Below, piece after piece: positions 43,684-52,495 of a DNA stretch of 64,000 nt (its first letter is position 1; each line of letters opens with the position of its first letter). Both the position numbers and the translations under genes were made by a program. The stretch spans positions 1,671,694 to 1,735,693 of the forward strand of contig CAVOKO010000009.1 in assembly GCA_963696525.1 (NCBI GenBank), in the 5' to 3' direction. Origin of the DNA: CAWBRT01 sp963696525 (lineage in GTDB: Bacteria > Acidobacteriota > Terriglobia > Terriglobales > Acidobacteriaceae). A model generated the notes under the pieces. It was not told the origin of the DNA. It did not search any database and saw nothing but the letters and a program-made list of their open reading frames with translations.

Positions 43684-45187
43684 CTATTGACAATGGTTAT
43701 AAGCCAGATGCATTGAATCCTTCAATTCCGGGTACAGACGGTCATAGATGAGACTGTGTTTGTCGAAGTGCGCGACTCCTGCTTGTGTCGGCCTGACTGC
43801 CTTGCCCTGCGCCTTGAGGCACGGGAGTTTGGTGACATCGCCGAACACTTGTGCCGCAAAACCGCCCAGCAATGCGGCTCCGTACGATGCGGCGGCGTCC
43901 GCTTCAATCGAGCGGAACTCCATATTGAGGGCATCCGCTCTTAACTGGACTGCCAAGGGACTTTTCGAAGCTCCGCCGACACAGTTGATGTACTCAGGTT
44001 GTACCTTCCAGATATCGATGCCAATCCTGTAGATCTGCCGCACACCGTAGGCCGCGCCTTCGAAAACGGCTCGAATCAGATCGCACCGGCGGGTGGCGAG
44101 ACTCAGGCCAAAAAAGACACCCGTCGCCTTGGGATCGAAAATCGGACTTCTTTCTCCGCACAAATATGGCAGGAAGATGACGCCACCGGAGCCAAGCGAA
44201 GAGCAGAGCGCCTCGTTTTCCAGGTTTACTTCAGAACCGATTTCGGGGAACACGTGTGAAAGCAGCCAGTTGATCGCCCCGCCCGTTGTTGACATGGCGC
44301 CATGGGAAAGCCAAAGGCCTGGCCAGACGTGACTTCGGTTCATGAAAGCCGAGCTGAAATCAGGCGTGTCATGACAGAACGTTGTTACTTCGGAGGTGCC
44401 CATGCTCTGTATGACGTCACCATGCTGCATCGCCCCGAGGGCGAAACTGGTTGCCGCCGAGTCGGCGCCGCCAAGGGCGACCGGAATGCCGCGTCTGGTG
44501 CCGATCGCATCTGCCATTTCGCGGGTGAGTTTACCTACTTTACAGGCTGACGAAATCACCGGGGGCAGCAAGTCGCGGTTAATGTCAAAAAACCTGAGCA
44601 GGTCGTCGTCCCAGCGATCTGGCTTCGCTATATCCATCAGTCCAGAGTAGCTGGAAACCGTGGGATCAACCGCCAGGTTCCCGGTCAATTTGCCGGCAAG
44701 AAACGTATTGAGAAAGCCTATCTTATAGACCCTGCGCCAGGTCTCCGGCTCATGCATTCTTAGCCAATTGATCGTAGCCGCAACACAGGTCGATGGGCTT
44801 GGGTTATTTCCCACCTTGGTGAAGTACGATTCCTTGCCTCCAATTTCGCTCGTATAATGCTCAACCAGTTGCGCGCAGCGGTTATCCAGGTAGACGGTCG
44901 CCGGCCTTATAGCATTCAGATCACTGTCAAGAAGAACGAGCGTTGGGGAAGTAACAGAAAGCCCTATCGACAGCAAGCGATCCTCATACCCGAGCAGGAG
45001 TGTTTTGAGAGATCGGATCACGCTTGCGAAAAGCCCGTTTACGTCGATCTCCACCTGGTGGGCAGCTGGATTGCAAACGGTTACATCGGCGGACACTTCT
45101 CGCAGAAGCGTTCCATCGAGCGAGAACAAGCTTGTCTTTACTTTGCTGGTCCCAGCATCGATGCCGGCGATTACACCTTCGAGTCAT
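43684..45187 (-). CDS. FGGY-family carbohydrate kinase (frame broken at the start)
   Basis: About 500 residues when repaired. The body from TTG 45129 is intact, but the phosphate-binding motif GVIAGIDAGTSKVKTSLFSL is encoded in frame just upstream and needs an ATG. The ATG at 45187, which overlaps the dehydrogenase stop as ATGA, is in the other frame; dropping one base near 45181 restores M-T-E-G-V-I-A-G-I-D. Other motifs: YLDNRCAQL, GGADSAATSFALGAM, IQSMGTSEVTTF, GERSPIFDPKATGVFFGL and CVGGASKSPLAVQLRADAL, close to xylulokinase-like members. It probably phosphorylates a keto-polyol made by the adjacent dehydrogenase. Confidence 0.8.
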
Positions 45188-46212
45188 GGCAGAACCCCAA
45201 CCTTGATCCCTCCGCCGGTTTCGGCCATCGTGAATGCTTCGTTCGCTTTTGTCAGCGGAAACCGGTGAGAGATGATTTTCGAAACATCGATTGTCTTGTT
45301 AGCGATCAACCGTAGCGCCAACTCATGGTCTTTCCGAGTTGATGCGCTGGTTCCCGTAATGTGGATTTCCTTGTAGTGAATCTTGTTCACATCGATCGGT
45401 GGCAGGTCCCCAACGGAAAAGCCGGCGAACAGATTCACAAAACCGCGCTTCCTGACGATGTCAATCGCAACATTCACGAGCGAAGGAACTCCGATTGCAA
45501 GAATTACGACGTCGGCCCCCACCCCGTCGGACACTGCCTTGACCGCCGTGGCAAGATCCTCAACCGTAGGATCAACTCCACGGTCAGCGCCGACAGCGAG
45601 CGCCGTACCGCGTCTCGACGCACTCGGCTCGCTAACGATCACGGTTGCTCCTGAGGCTTTCGCCAGTTGTGTGTGGAGGAGTCCAATCGGTCCAGCGCCT
45701 GCGATGACAACCACATCGCCAAGTTTCACCGGTGAATTGTGTTGCCCATTGATGCAGCAGGCTAGAGGTTCGGCCATAGCCACTTCTTCAAAAGAAACCC
45801 CTTCGGGAACACGAAAGACATTGCCGGTCTTTATGTAGTCCCGCGGTACGCGCACATACTCCGCCAGCGCCCCGTCAAACTCATAGCCGTACGCCCGGCG
45901 GTTCGCGCATATGTTTTCCTGCCCATGGGTGCAGTGGTAACAGGTTCCACATGGCAAGACTGGGGCAACACTTACCGGGTCGCCTTCGTGGAAGGCATCA
46001 TTCTGCGATTTGGCAACCACACCCGCAAATTCATGGCCCAGAATAGAAGGCAGGCGGACATCCTTTGTCTTCTTACCGCGATAGATTCTGATATCGGTGC
46101 CGCAGATGAGACAGGCTTTCACTTTGACGAGGAGGTCGCCGTCATCCAGCTTGGGAGGCGCAACCTCTTTGAGCGTAATCACGTTCGGCCGTTCGAAAAT
46201 CAAAGCCTTCAT
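45184..46212 (-). CDS. Zinc-dependent polyol dehydrogenase (threonine/sorbitol dehydrogenase-like)
   Basis: 342 residues, MDR family. Catalytic zinc: Cys in LICGTDIRIYRG (around residue 37), His-Glu in LGHEFAGVV. Structural zinc: CGTCYHCTHGQENIC. Rossmann motif VVIAGAGPIGLLHTQLAKA, and the family Glu in AMAEPLACC. It oxidises a hydroxyl with NAD, probably of a tetritol, pentitol or sugar acid. Stop and start codons overlap with both neighbours: its ATG overlaps the aldolase end at 46209-46212, and its TGA overlaps the kinase ATG. This suggests one translationally coupled operon of aldolase, dehydrogenase and kinase. Confidence 0.88.
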   Translation of the reverse strand: MKALIFERPNVITLKEVAPPKLDDGDLLVKVKACLICGTDIRIYRGKKTKDVRLPSILGHEFAGVVAKSQNDAFHEGDPVSVAPVLPCGTCYHCTHGQENICANRRAYGYEFDGALAEYVRVPRDYIKTGNVFRVPEGVSFEEVAMAEPLACCINGQHNSPVKLGDVVVIAGAGPIGLLHTQLAKASGATVIVSEPSASRRGTALAVGADRGVDPTVEDLATAVKAVSDGVGADVVILAIGVPSLVNVAIDIVRKRGFVNLFAGFSVGDLPPIDVNKIHYKEIHITGTSASTRKDHELALRLIANKTIDVSKIISHRFPLTKANEAFTMAETGGGIKVGVLP

Positions 46213-47024
46213 GCCGCCGCTCCCGAGCTCATTTCTCTGTACAGCTTAAGGGCTGTGCCGACGTCGGCGCCGTCGTGAATGATGGCCTTGACTGCGGCAA
46301 TAGCCCGAGCCGGGTTCGTGTCTTCCCAAACGAATCGCCCGAAGGTGACACCGAAGATGCCGGCTTCCATACCCTCATAAGTCATTTGCAGGTAGGCTTC
46401 AATGGTTTCTCCCGCCGAACCGCCGGCAATCACTACTCTGGCCGGGGAAGCAGCCAACACAGCCTTGTGGAATTTGGCGGCAGAACCATTCCAGTTGGTC
46501 TTGATAATGTCGACGCCAAGCTCAGCCGCCGCTCTGACCGCGTAGGCCACGGCGTCCGGGTCCTTTTGATCCTTAATCGCAGAGCCGCGCGGATAGATGT
46601 GCGAAACCAGAGGCATGCCGGCGGCTTGCGCTTCCTTGCTGATTTTGGCAAGGTGAGTCAACTGCGCCGCCTGCCCTTCCTCGCCTACGATCACTCCGAT
46701 CGAGATAGCGTCGGCGCCGAAACGCAGCGCCTCTTCAACATCCGCCACAGGGGTGTCGTAATTGCGGTGATAGGGGGCGAAAGAAGTAGCCTTTAGAATC
46801 AACGGGATCTTGCCCGCATAAGGCCAGAACAGGTTCTCGGCAATGCCCTTGTGCATGGTCATAGCATCGGGTTTGCCGGCAGCTACCTTCGCAATCGTGT
46901 CCTTCATATTCACGATTCCCGGCAGTACGCCTCGCGCAATCGCGTGGTCAACGGTGATCGCTACAAATTTTCCCGACTTCGCATTCGTAAGCCGGTTCAA
47001 CCGAACTTGTTTTCCCAAAAACAT
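46209..47024 (-). CDS. Class I aldolase, DhnA/LacD/LsrF family
   Basis: 271 residues. The barrel opens with FVAITVDHAIARGVLPG (Asp of the family DH motif), SISIGVIVGEE-like strands follow (AISIGVIVGEEGQ), and the Schiff-base lysine is expected in GVDIIKTNWNGS (around residue 175). VIAGGSAGE and GIFGVTFGRFVWEDTNP complete the phosphate site (family consensus GRNIFQ, here GRFVWE). Such enzymes cleave ketose phosphates or 2-oxo acid phosphates. In this operon it may split the phosphorylated product of the dehydrogenase and FGGY kinase. Directly downstream of the DeoR-type regulator (18-base gap). Confidence 0.85.
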   Translation of the reverse strand: MFLGKQVRLNRLTNAKSGKFVAITVDHAIARGVLPGIVNMKDTIAKVAAGKPDAMTMHKGIAENLFWPYAGKIPLILKATSFAPYHRNYDTPVADVEEALRFGADAISIGVIVGEEGQAAQLTHLAKISKEAQAAGMPLVSHIYPRGSAIKDQKDPDAVAYAVRAAAELGVDIIKTNWNGSAAKFHKAVLAASPARVVIAGGSAGETIEAYLQMTYEGMEAGIFGVTFGRFVWEDTNPARAIAAVKAIIHDGADVGTALKLYREMSSGAAA

Positions 47025-47042
47025 CGTATTATTCCTCTCTTT

Positions 47043-47831
47043 TCACACGGTGATTACTTTGCACCCGGCGGCTTCCAGCGCTGTTTCTGAATCCTTGTGA
47101 ATCGCCGAGTCGGTAATGATTACGTCCACTCTGTCGATCGGGCACACGCTGTACAGTCCGGTTACGTTGATTTTTGAGCTGTCGAGTACGCAGATGAGCT
47201 GGTGACTGATGTCAATCATCCTTTTCTTGATGGAGAATGCCTCCACGTCGTGCTTGGTCAGCCCGGCTTTCACTCCTATTCCTACCGCGCCCATCACGCA
47301 GATTTGCGCGTGCATGTTTTCCAGCATCTGTTCGCCAATGCCGCCACACAGGTTGTAGGAGAGCGGGTGGAGAATGCCGCCGCAGACATACACGGTTACA
47401 TTCTCGCGATCCCTCAGTTCATAGGCGACTTCGATACCGTCGGTAATCACGCGCAGTGGTCTCTGCGGATACAGGTGGCGAGCCACTGTGAGCGTAGTCG
47501 TGCCCGCGTCGAGCACGATGCACCCGGCCTCGGCGATAAACTCAACAGCCTTTTGCGCGATGCGGGCCTTCTCGTCACTGTGTTGTGGCGCCCTAGATGT
47601 GGCGGCTGCGCTCAACACGAGATTGGGCACATTTTGACCACCGCCTCGGGTGCGAACAATCAACCCTTCGTTCTCGAGTTCGATCAGATCGCGCCTTACG
47701 GTGGAAAGCGAACTGTTTAGCCTGGTGGCGAGTTCGCTGGCGGAAACGAAGCCGTCGGTCTCTATTGCGTTTCTGATCTGGGCTTTTCTCGCGGCTGGTA
47801 TCAACCTGTCAGGATGTTCAATTAAGTTCAT
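47043..47831 (-). CDS. DeoR/GlpR-family transcriptional regulator
   Basis: 262 residues. The N-terminal HTH reads FVSASELATRLNSSLSTVRR, then DLIELENEGLIVRTRGGG (the DeoR signature R-D-L-x-x-L-x-x-x-G-x-x-x-R-x-x-G-G). The C-terminal DeoRC effector domain has FIAEAGCIVLDAGTTTLTVA (D.GTT phosphosugar loop), VITDGIEVAYEL, and CVLDSSKIN as the family (D-x-S-K) end. Members are repressors released by phosphorylated sugars. It is the first gene of the aldolase-dehydrogenase-kinase operon and is preceded by repeated TAATAGTTCA elements that probably form its own operator. Confidence 0.9.
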   Translation of the reverse strand: MNLIEHPDRLIPAARKAQIRNAIETDGFVSASELATRLNSSLSTVRRDLIELENEGLIVRTRGGGQNVPNLVLSAAATSRAPQHSDEKARIAQKAVEFIAEAGCIVLDAGTTTLTVARHLYPQRPLRVITDGIEVAYELRDRENVTVYVCGGILHPLSYNLCGGIGEQMLENMHAQICVMGAVGIGVKAGLTKHDVEAFSIKKRMIDISHQLICVLDSSKINVTGLYSVCPIDRVDVIITDSAIHKDSETALEAAGCKVITV

Positions 47832-47880
47832 AATAGTTCAAAATCAATAAAATCTATCCATAATAGTTCATTATTGTTCA
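47827..47880. promoter_or_regulatory. Probable operator of the DeoR-type regulator
   Basis: TAATAGTTCA occurs exactly twice (47831-47840, 47861-47870), with the variants ATTAAGTTCA (ending 47830) and TTATTGTTCA (ending 47880). This gives two pairs of TTCA spaced 10 bases (one helix turn), 40 bases apart, overlapping the regulator's start codon. Direct repeats of this kind are typical of DeoR/GlpR operators. Confidence 0.65.
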
Positions 47881-48498
47881 TTGCGTGTCAAGGAAAATCG
47901 AGTGCACTTCGCTGTCTTTTTTCTTGCCCTCACCCGCTGCAAACGCTGGAAGAGAAAGAAGAGACCTATTTATATGGATTTAAGTGCTTGAAGGGATTGG
48001 AGACGCGGGCCAGAATCGAACTGGCGAATAAAGGTTTTGCAGGTTTTTGCTCAGACCTTAGGTTTCACCCTCTTTTTCAGGCTAGTTTGAACGATTGCTG
48101 TTAGCGTAACGTTGAAGATTGGTTGAGAGAACAGAGATATCCGCTCGAAATACGGACAGCTCAGGCCTTTCTCACTCCCGCCGCTATCAAGACCCACGCT
48201 TAGGAACAGCGCGAGATTGATATCTGGTGTTTAACGTCGGGCCTAGGCTCTTATGGTTCCATGGCCGCTTTGTGATCGAGTGTAAGTGGCCCCTAAGAAA
48301 CCATGGGTGCACTGCAGCACGGAGAAGTTTGCTTCTGTTCGGCTATTTCATCTCGGCTCCGATGACGGATACCGCTGCTGAAGCATTGAAAGGTCTAACG
48401 TCAGTCGATGACTTACAGTATTCATGCGGCCCTGAAATCGGGACGCTCCTCTGGAGGACTGCACCGAGCGCCCCAACGAGGCTGGAAATGAGACACGT
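47881..48498. other. Intergenic region between two divergent units
   Basis: No gene. Holds the tRNA-Cys 3' half (47998-48042). The rest shows only short open frames without ribosome sites. This is the boundary between the C4 sugar-acid cluster (minus) and the transporter/UbiD region (plus). Confidence 0.5.
47998..48042 (-). other. 3' half of a tRNA-Cys gene, candidate integration (att) site
   Basis: Read on the minus strand: anticodon loop CTGCAAA (GCA anticodon), stem ACCTT, variable TATTC, a perfect T-arm GCCAG-TTCGATT-CTGGC, acceptor strand CCGCGTC, discriminator T and CCA. The 5' half is absent, since the bases before the anticodon loop do not pair with ACCTT and no D-arm is found. Homology beginning exactly at the anticodon loop and ending with CCA is what tRNA-targeting integrases leave behind. 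Confidence 0.7.
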
Positions 48499-49842
48499 AT
48501 GATGCCCATGACAATGCCCAGTGATCGAGCGAAGGTTGTGAGCAAGGTTGGCCGACGGCTAATACCGTTCCTCTTCGTGATGTATGTCATTAACTATCTC
48601 GATCGCATCAATATTGGTTTCGCCGCGCTATCGATGAACAAGGATCTGGCGCTAAGCGCAACGGCTTACGGCTTTGCCAGTACAATCTTTTACATCGGGT
48701 ACGTTGCCTGCGAACTTCCCAGCAATCTGCTGATGGTCCGCTACGGCGCGCGCATATGGCTGGCGCGCATCCTGATCTCCTGGGGCTTCGCGTCGGCGGC
48801 GACTATGCTGGTATTTAACGCCGGCAGCCTCTATGTTGCGCGTTTTCTGGTGGGTGTCATGGAGGCCGGCTTCGTCCCTGGCGTGCTGCTCTACATATCC
48901 TACTGGTTTCCCGCCTCGCATCGCGCCCGCGCAAACGCGCTGCTGATGATTGCTCAACCGGTTGCCATGGCCCTTGGGGCTGGGGTGTCGGGATTGATCC
49001 TGGGCAATGCGCACGGCCTGTTCGGCCTGCAGGGTTGGCGATGGCTGTTCCTTCTCGAAGGTCTGCCCGCGGTCCCGCTGGGCATCATGGCTTATTTCTA
49101 CCTGTCCGACCGGCCGGAACATGCGAAATGGCTGACACGTGGCGAAGCCGAAATGCTCAACCGGATGCTTGGTGAAGACAAACCGGCGCTCCGTTCCAGT
49201 CACAGCGGGTCAATCTGGAAGCAGTTGGCGGACAAAAACATCGTCATGTTGAGCTTGGCTTATTTCTGCTTGGTTAATACGATCAACGTGAATGCCACGT
49301 GGATTCCCACCATCGTGCGCGGCGTCCTGCAAACCCGCGCGATTTCTTATGTCGCCATGGTTGCTGCCATCCCTGCAGTTTTCGCGATCATCCTCCTGCC
49401 CTTGTGGGCCATTAGTTCGGATCGTAAGAAGGAACGTTCCTGGCATGTCGTCGCGGCGCTGGCATTGGCCGCCCTCGGTTGGCAATTAGTGATTTTTGCC
49501 AGGCAACCGGAGCTTCGCCTGCTCGGCTTGGTGTTTACCACATCCGGCGCATTCTGTGGGATGAGCGTGTTCTGGACCTTGCCCCAAACCCTGCTATCGG
49601 AGACGGCGCGGCCGGCTGGCATCGCCGTGATCAGCTCTGTCGGCCTGATGGGATCGGCGTCGAGCCCAACGGTCATCGGGTTCCTGCGCGACCTCACCGG
49701 CAACTTCGCCGCCGGCCTGCTCTATTCGACGGTCCTGCTGGTGCTTTCGATGGTGCTTGTCCTGGCTGTTTCTAGGCGGCAGGTCGCGGAAATGTCACGG
49801 AAGTTATCGGTCGCCGGTGTCGGTGGTTCCGGCGACGTTTAG
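48499..49842 (+). CDS. MFS transporter, ACS family
   Basis: 447 residues, 12 helices. INYLDRINIGFAALSMNKDL is the ACS signature, followed by PSNLLMVRYGARIWLARILI in loop 2-3. A cytoplasmic loop carries SDRPEHAKWLTRGEAEMLNR (typical D.P..A.WL...E). The C-terminus has ISSVGLMGSASSPTVIGFLR. Ribosome site weak; nearby Met codons at 3 and 6 are alternative starts. It stands alone before another transporter gene on the same strand (180-base gap). Probably imports an organic anion; no specific substrate sign. Confidence 0.82.
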   Translation: MMPMTMPSDRAKVVSKVGRRLIPFLFVMYVINYLDRINIGFAALSMNKDLALSATAYGFASTIFYIGYVACELPSNLLMVRYGARIWLARILISWGFASAATMLVFNAGSLYVARFLVGVMEAGFVPGVLLYISYWFPASHRARANALLMIAQPVAMALGAGVSGLILGNAHGLFGLQGWRWLFLLEGLPAVPLGIMAYFYLSDRPEHAKWLTRGEAEMLNRMLGEDKPALRSSHSGSIWKQLADKNIVMLSLAYFCLVNTINVNATWIPTIVRGVLQTRAISYVAMVAAIPAVFAIILLPLWAISSDRKKERSWHVVAALALAALGWQLVIFARQPELRLLGLVFTTSGAFCGMSVFWTLPQTLLSETARPAGIAVISSVGLMGSASSPTVIGFLRDLTGNFAAGLLYSTVLLVLSMVLVLAVSRRQVAEMSRKLSVAGVGGSGDV

Positions 49843-50022
49843 ATGCGGCACGTCTGATTGCCATCCTGCAAAGTCGTTGACTCGGTTTTGTAACATGGCT
49901 ACAATCAGGCTCCATTTAGAGTTGTGTAACAAATGACCGCGCGCTGTCGCTTGTGAGGGCTTTTTGCGCCCCTGCGCAAGCAGTCCAGACAATCCAGACG
50001 ATCCACCGACCGAGGTGCTTTT

Positions 50023-51348
50023 GTGAGTACCCCCAGTACGCAGGTACCACAGCCGATTCAACCCGAGACGGTATCTAAAAAGCAAATCAGCATTGCGCTA
50101 GCCGCTTCCGTTCTGGGTTTTTCCTTGGACCTGTTCGACTATTCCGTGTTGTTGTATGTGGCGGCGACGGTAGGCCCTTTGATGTTTCCTGCCGACAACC
50201 CCACGCTTTCCCTCGCTGGCGTCTATGCCGCCTACGGGACCTCCGCCATCGTGCGCCCCTTGGGGGCGGCGCTATTTGGGAACTATGCCGACAGGCACGG
50301 GCGCAAGAAGGCGCTGTTTGTCTCGGTCGGCGGGGTGGGAATCATAACCGCCCTTATGGGCGCCGCGCCTACGGTGAGCCAGATAGGAGTGTTGGCGACG
50401 GTCTTGTTTATTATGTTGCGATTCCTGCAGGGACTGTTTGTAGGAGGCGTACCGGCATCGACCCACACGATAGGAACTGAAACCGTGCCGCCCTCGTGGC
50501 GCGGATGGGCCTCGGGACTGATTGGCGCCGGCGGTAGCGGTGTAGCCCAGTTGCTTTCGGCAGGCGTTTTCCTGGTCATGTCGTTGATCTTCCCGGGTCC
50601 GGCTTTCGCGGTGTGGGGATGGCGTTGCATGTTCTTCTGCGGCCTGTTTGCATCGCTGCTGGCCGTATTCGTGCTCTACAACCTGAATGAGTCCCCGCTG
50701 TTCGTCAACATACAAAAGAGAAAGGCCACTGTTGCCAAGGCGCCGATTCGGGTTTTGTTTTCGAAGCAATACAGGGGAATTGCCTTCATCAATATGATTG
50801 TGGTTTTCGGCGCCGCCGCCATGTTCTATGTCGCCCCCGGATATCTGCCGACATTCCTGGGAGTAGTGAATCATCTGCCGCGAAGCATCATCGCCAAGAT
50901 CTTGATGTGGGGCGGGGTCGGGGCCATTATTCTGCCGCAGATCGTCGGTCATTTGAGCCAGGTTTTTGGGCGCAAGAAAGCGTTCTGGGGCATCGGAGCC
51001 CTGGCAGTGGCCGTTTTCAGCTTCGGGTATTACGCTCTTGCCGGCACTCGTAGCATGACGAAAATAGCAACTTTATCGTTATTGATGATCTGGATCGGCG
51101 ACATAGCGATTGCCCCCATCATGATCTTCCTCAACGAACGGTTTCCAACCGCGATCCGAGCGACCGGTACTGCCTTTTGCTGGAATGTGGGCTTTGCGCT
51201 CGGCGGGTTGGTGCCCTTGGCGGTTTCGCTGTTGAGCCCCACGATTGCCGATATTCCATCCCGCTTGACGTGGTTTGCGCTGCTGGCGAGCGCGTGTCTG
51301 ATCGTCGGGCCCATGTTCTGCCAGGAGACGAGAGGGCGCTTCGAATGA
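50023..51348 (+). CDS. MFS transporter, MHS-like
   Basis: 441 residues from GTG at 50023, with GAGGTG seven bases upstream. Helix 1 has LGFSLDLFDYSVLLYVA, and motif A is GNYADRHGRKKALFVSVGG. FLQGLFVGGVPASTHTIGTE has the MHS-type GG....ET segment. The C-terminal half has FLNERFPTAIRATGTAFCWN, as in aromatic/carboxylate permeases. It is followed by the convergent UbiX gene. As part of the UbiD-type region it may import the substrate acid for decarboxylation; this is inference. Confidence 0.82.
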   Translation: MSTPSTQVPQPIQPETVSKKQISIALAASVLGFSLDLFDYSVLLYVAATVGPLMFPADNPTLSLAGVYAAYGTSAIVRPLGAALFGNYADRHGRKKALFVSVGGVGIITALMGAAPTVSQIGVLATVLFIMLRFLQGLFVGGVPASTHTIGTETVPPSWRGWASGLIGAGGSGVAQLLSAGVFLVMSLIFPGPAFAVWGWRCMFFCGLFASLLAVFVLYNLNESPLFVNIQKRKATVAKAPIRVLFSKQYRGIAFINMIVVFGAAAMFYVAPGYLPTFLGVVNHLPRSIIAKILMWGGVGAIILPQIVGHLSQVFGRKKAFWGIGALAVAVFSFGYYALAGTRSMTKIATLSLLMIWIGDIAIAPIMIFLNERFPTAIRATGTAFCWNVGFALGGLVPLAVSLLSPTIADIPSRLTWFALLASACLIVGPMFCQETRGRFE

Positions 51349-51410
51349 CGGACCGCGGGCTGCGATGCGAAGTTTATAAGCACGAGAATTCGCAGACTTG
51401 AACTTGGGGA

Positions 51411-52016
51411 TTAAGAGCGGGGCGGCGGACTTGTCGAACCTGGATCCCAACGTTTGAAATCCGCGAACTCGATCCCAAAAGCGTCCAGAATCTTACCCAC
51501 GATGTGCGCTGTCATCTCCTGTATGGTTGCCGGGCGGTGATAGTAGGTGAGCACCGGCGGCAGGATGACGATCCCCGCGTTGGCCAGCAATAGCATGTTG
51601 TTAAGGTGTATGGTGCTCAGCGGGGATTCGCGGGCGACCAGCACCAGTTTGCGGCGCTCCTTGATAACCACGTCGGCGGCGCGCAGAAGCAGGTTCTGCG
51701 AATAGCCATGCGCGATGCCCGCGACCGTCTTCATGCTGCACGGCACCACCACCATGCCTTCGCTTTTGAATGTGCCACTGGCGATGCTGGCGCCGATGTC
51801 GTCCAGAGGATGGCAGCGGCTGGCCAGAGCCTCTACCTGCTCGACCGAATACGCGGTTTCTAGCCTGATCGTGCGTCTGGCCCCCTCGGAGATGACAAGG
51901 TGAGTTTCCCACTCCGGCAGATGCTGCATAGCCTGCAGCAGTTGAATGCCAATCTCAGCGCCGCTTGCGCCGCTAATGCCCACGACCAGACGCTTTGGCG
52001 TCGCTTGCGAAGCCAC
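51411..52016 (-). CDS. ubiX: Flavin prenyltransferase UbiX
   Basis: About 201 residues from GTG at 52016, preceded by GGAGGA. UbiX prenylates FMN with dimethylallyl phosphate to make the prenyl-FMN cofactor of UbiD decarboxylases. Seen: RLVVGISGASGAEIGIQLLQ at the N-terminus (FMN-binding SGASG), IASGTFKSEGMVVVPCSMKT, then GIAHGYSQNLLLRAADVVIK and ARESPLSTIHLNNMLLLANAG, all family motifs. Length is normal. It lies two bases after the stop of the PNPOx-like gene and forms a minus-strand operon with it and the LysR gene. The matching UbiD is at 61.5 kb on the other strand. Confidence 0.93.
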   Translation of the reverse strand: MASQATPKRLVVGISGASGAEIGIQLLQAMQHLPEWETHLVISEGARRTIRLETAYSVEQVEALASRCHPLDDIGASIASGTFKSEGMVVVPCSMKTVAGIAHGYSQNLLLRAADVVIKERRKLVLVARESPLSTIHLNNMLLLANAGIVILPPVLTYYHRPATIQEMTAHIVGKILDAFGIEFADFKRWDPGSTSPPPRS

Positions 52017-52018
52017 GT

Positions 52019-52495
52019 TTACTTTTCCTCCTGCACTATGGGAAGGTCGATCTCGCATTTGAATCCGAAGCGCCTGGTGTTGTCAATATAGCGAACCCAG
52101 CAAGGCTGGAACACGTAGAGCGAACTTCTGGCCATCACTGCGCGAAAGAATTCGCTGAGTTGGAACCGCTCGCGATACTGCTTGGAAATCTCCCGGCGCC
52201 GGATGCGTTCCGTGATCTTGCTCACGCTACCACGCATCTGCACACCGCGGATCTCCTGCCAGCGGTCGGTGGCGGCATAGATTGCCGCTGAGACTTGCGG
52301 ACTCGCCGCGATATTGCAGCTATGCATGCTCGACCTGGAAGACAACCAGTAGAGCTCGAAATCGTCTCCCGTAAGGTAAAACAAAGGCGTTGTATGCGAT
52401 TGGCCGGCAGCATCGACGGTACTCAGAACCATCGTGCTCTGACTCCTGAGCAGGCGGCCGATCGCCTTCATGATTTCATCTCGAGACGCGCTCAT
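52019..52495 (-). CDS. Pyridoxamine 5'-phosphate oxidase-like flavin-binding protein
   Basis: About 158 residues; its ATG at 52495 overlaps the LysR stop as ATGA. A split-barrel flavin fold is suggested by MVLSTVDAAGQSHTTPLFYL (first strands), FELYWLSSRSSMHSCNIAAS (FMN phosphate site) and VSAAIYAATDRWQEIRGVQM, followed by an IRRREISKQYRERF helix. Such proteins bind FMN or F420 and include heme- and flavin-handling enzymes. Placed between LysR and UbiX, it may deliver or reduce FMN for prenyl-FMN formation. This is a guess from context. Confidence 0.75.
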   Translation of the reverse strand: MSASRDEIMKAIGRLLRSQSTMVLSTVDAAGQSHTTPLFYLTGDDFELYWLSSRSSMHSCNIAASPQVSAAIYAATDRWQEIRGVQMRGSVSKITERIRRREISKQYRERFQLSEFFRAVMARSSLYVFQPCWVRYIDNTRRFGFKCEIDLPIVQEEK

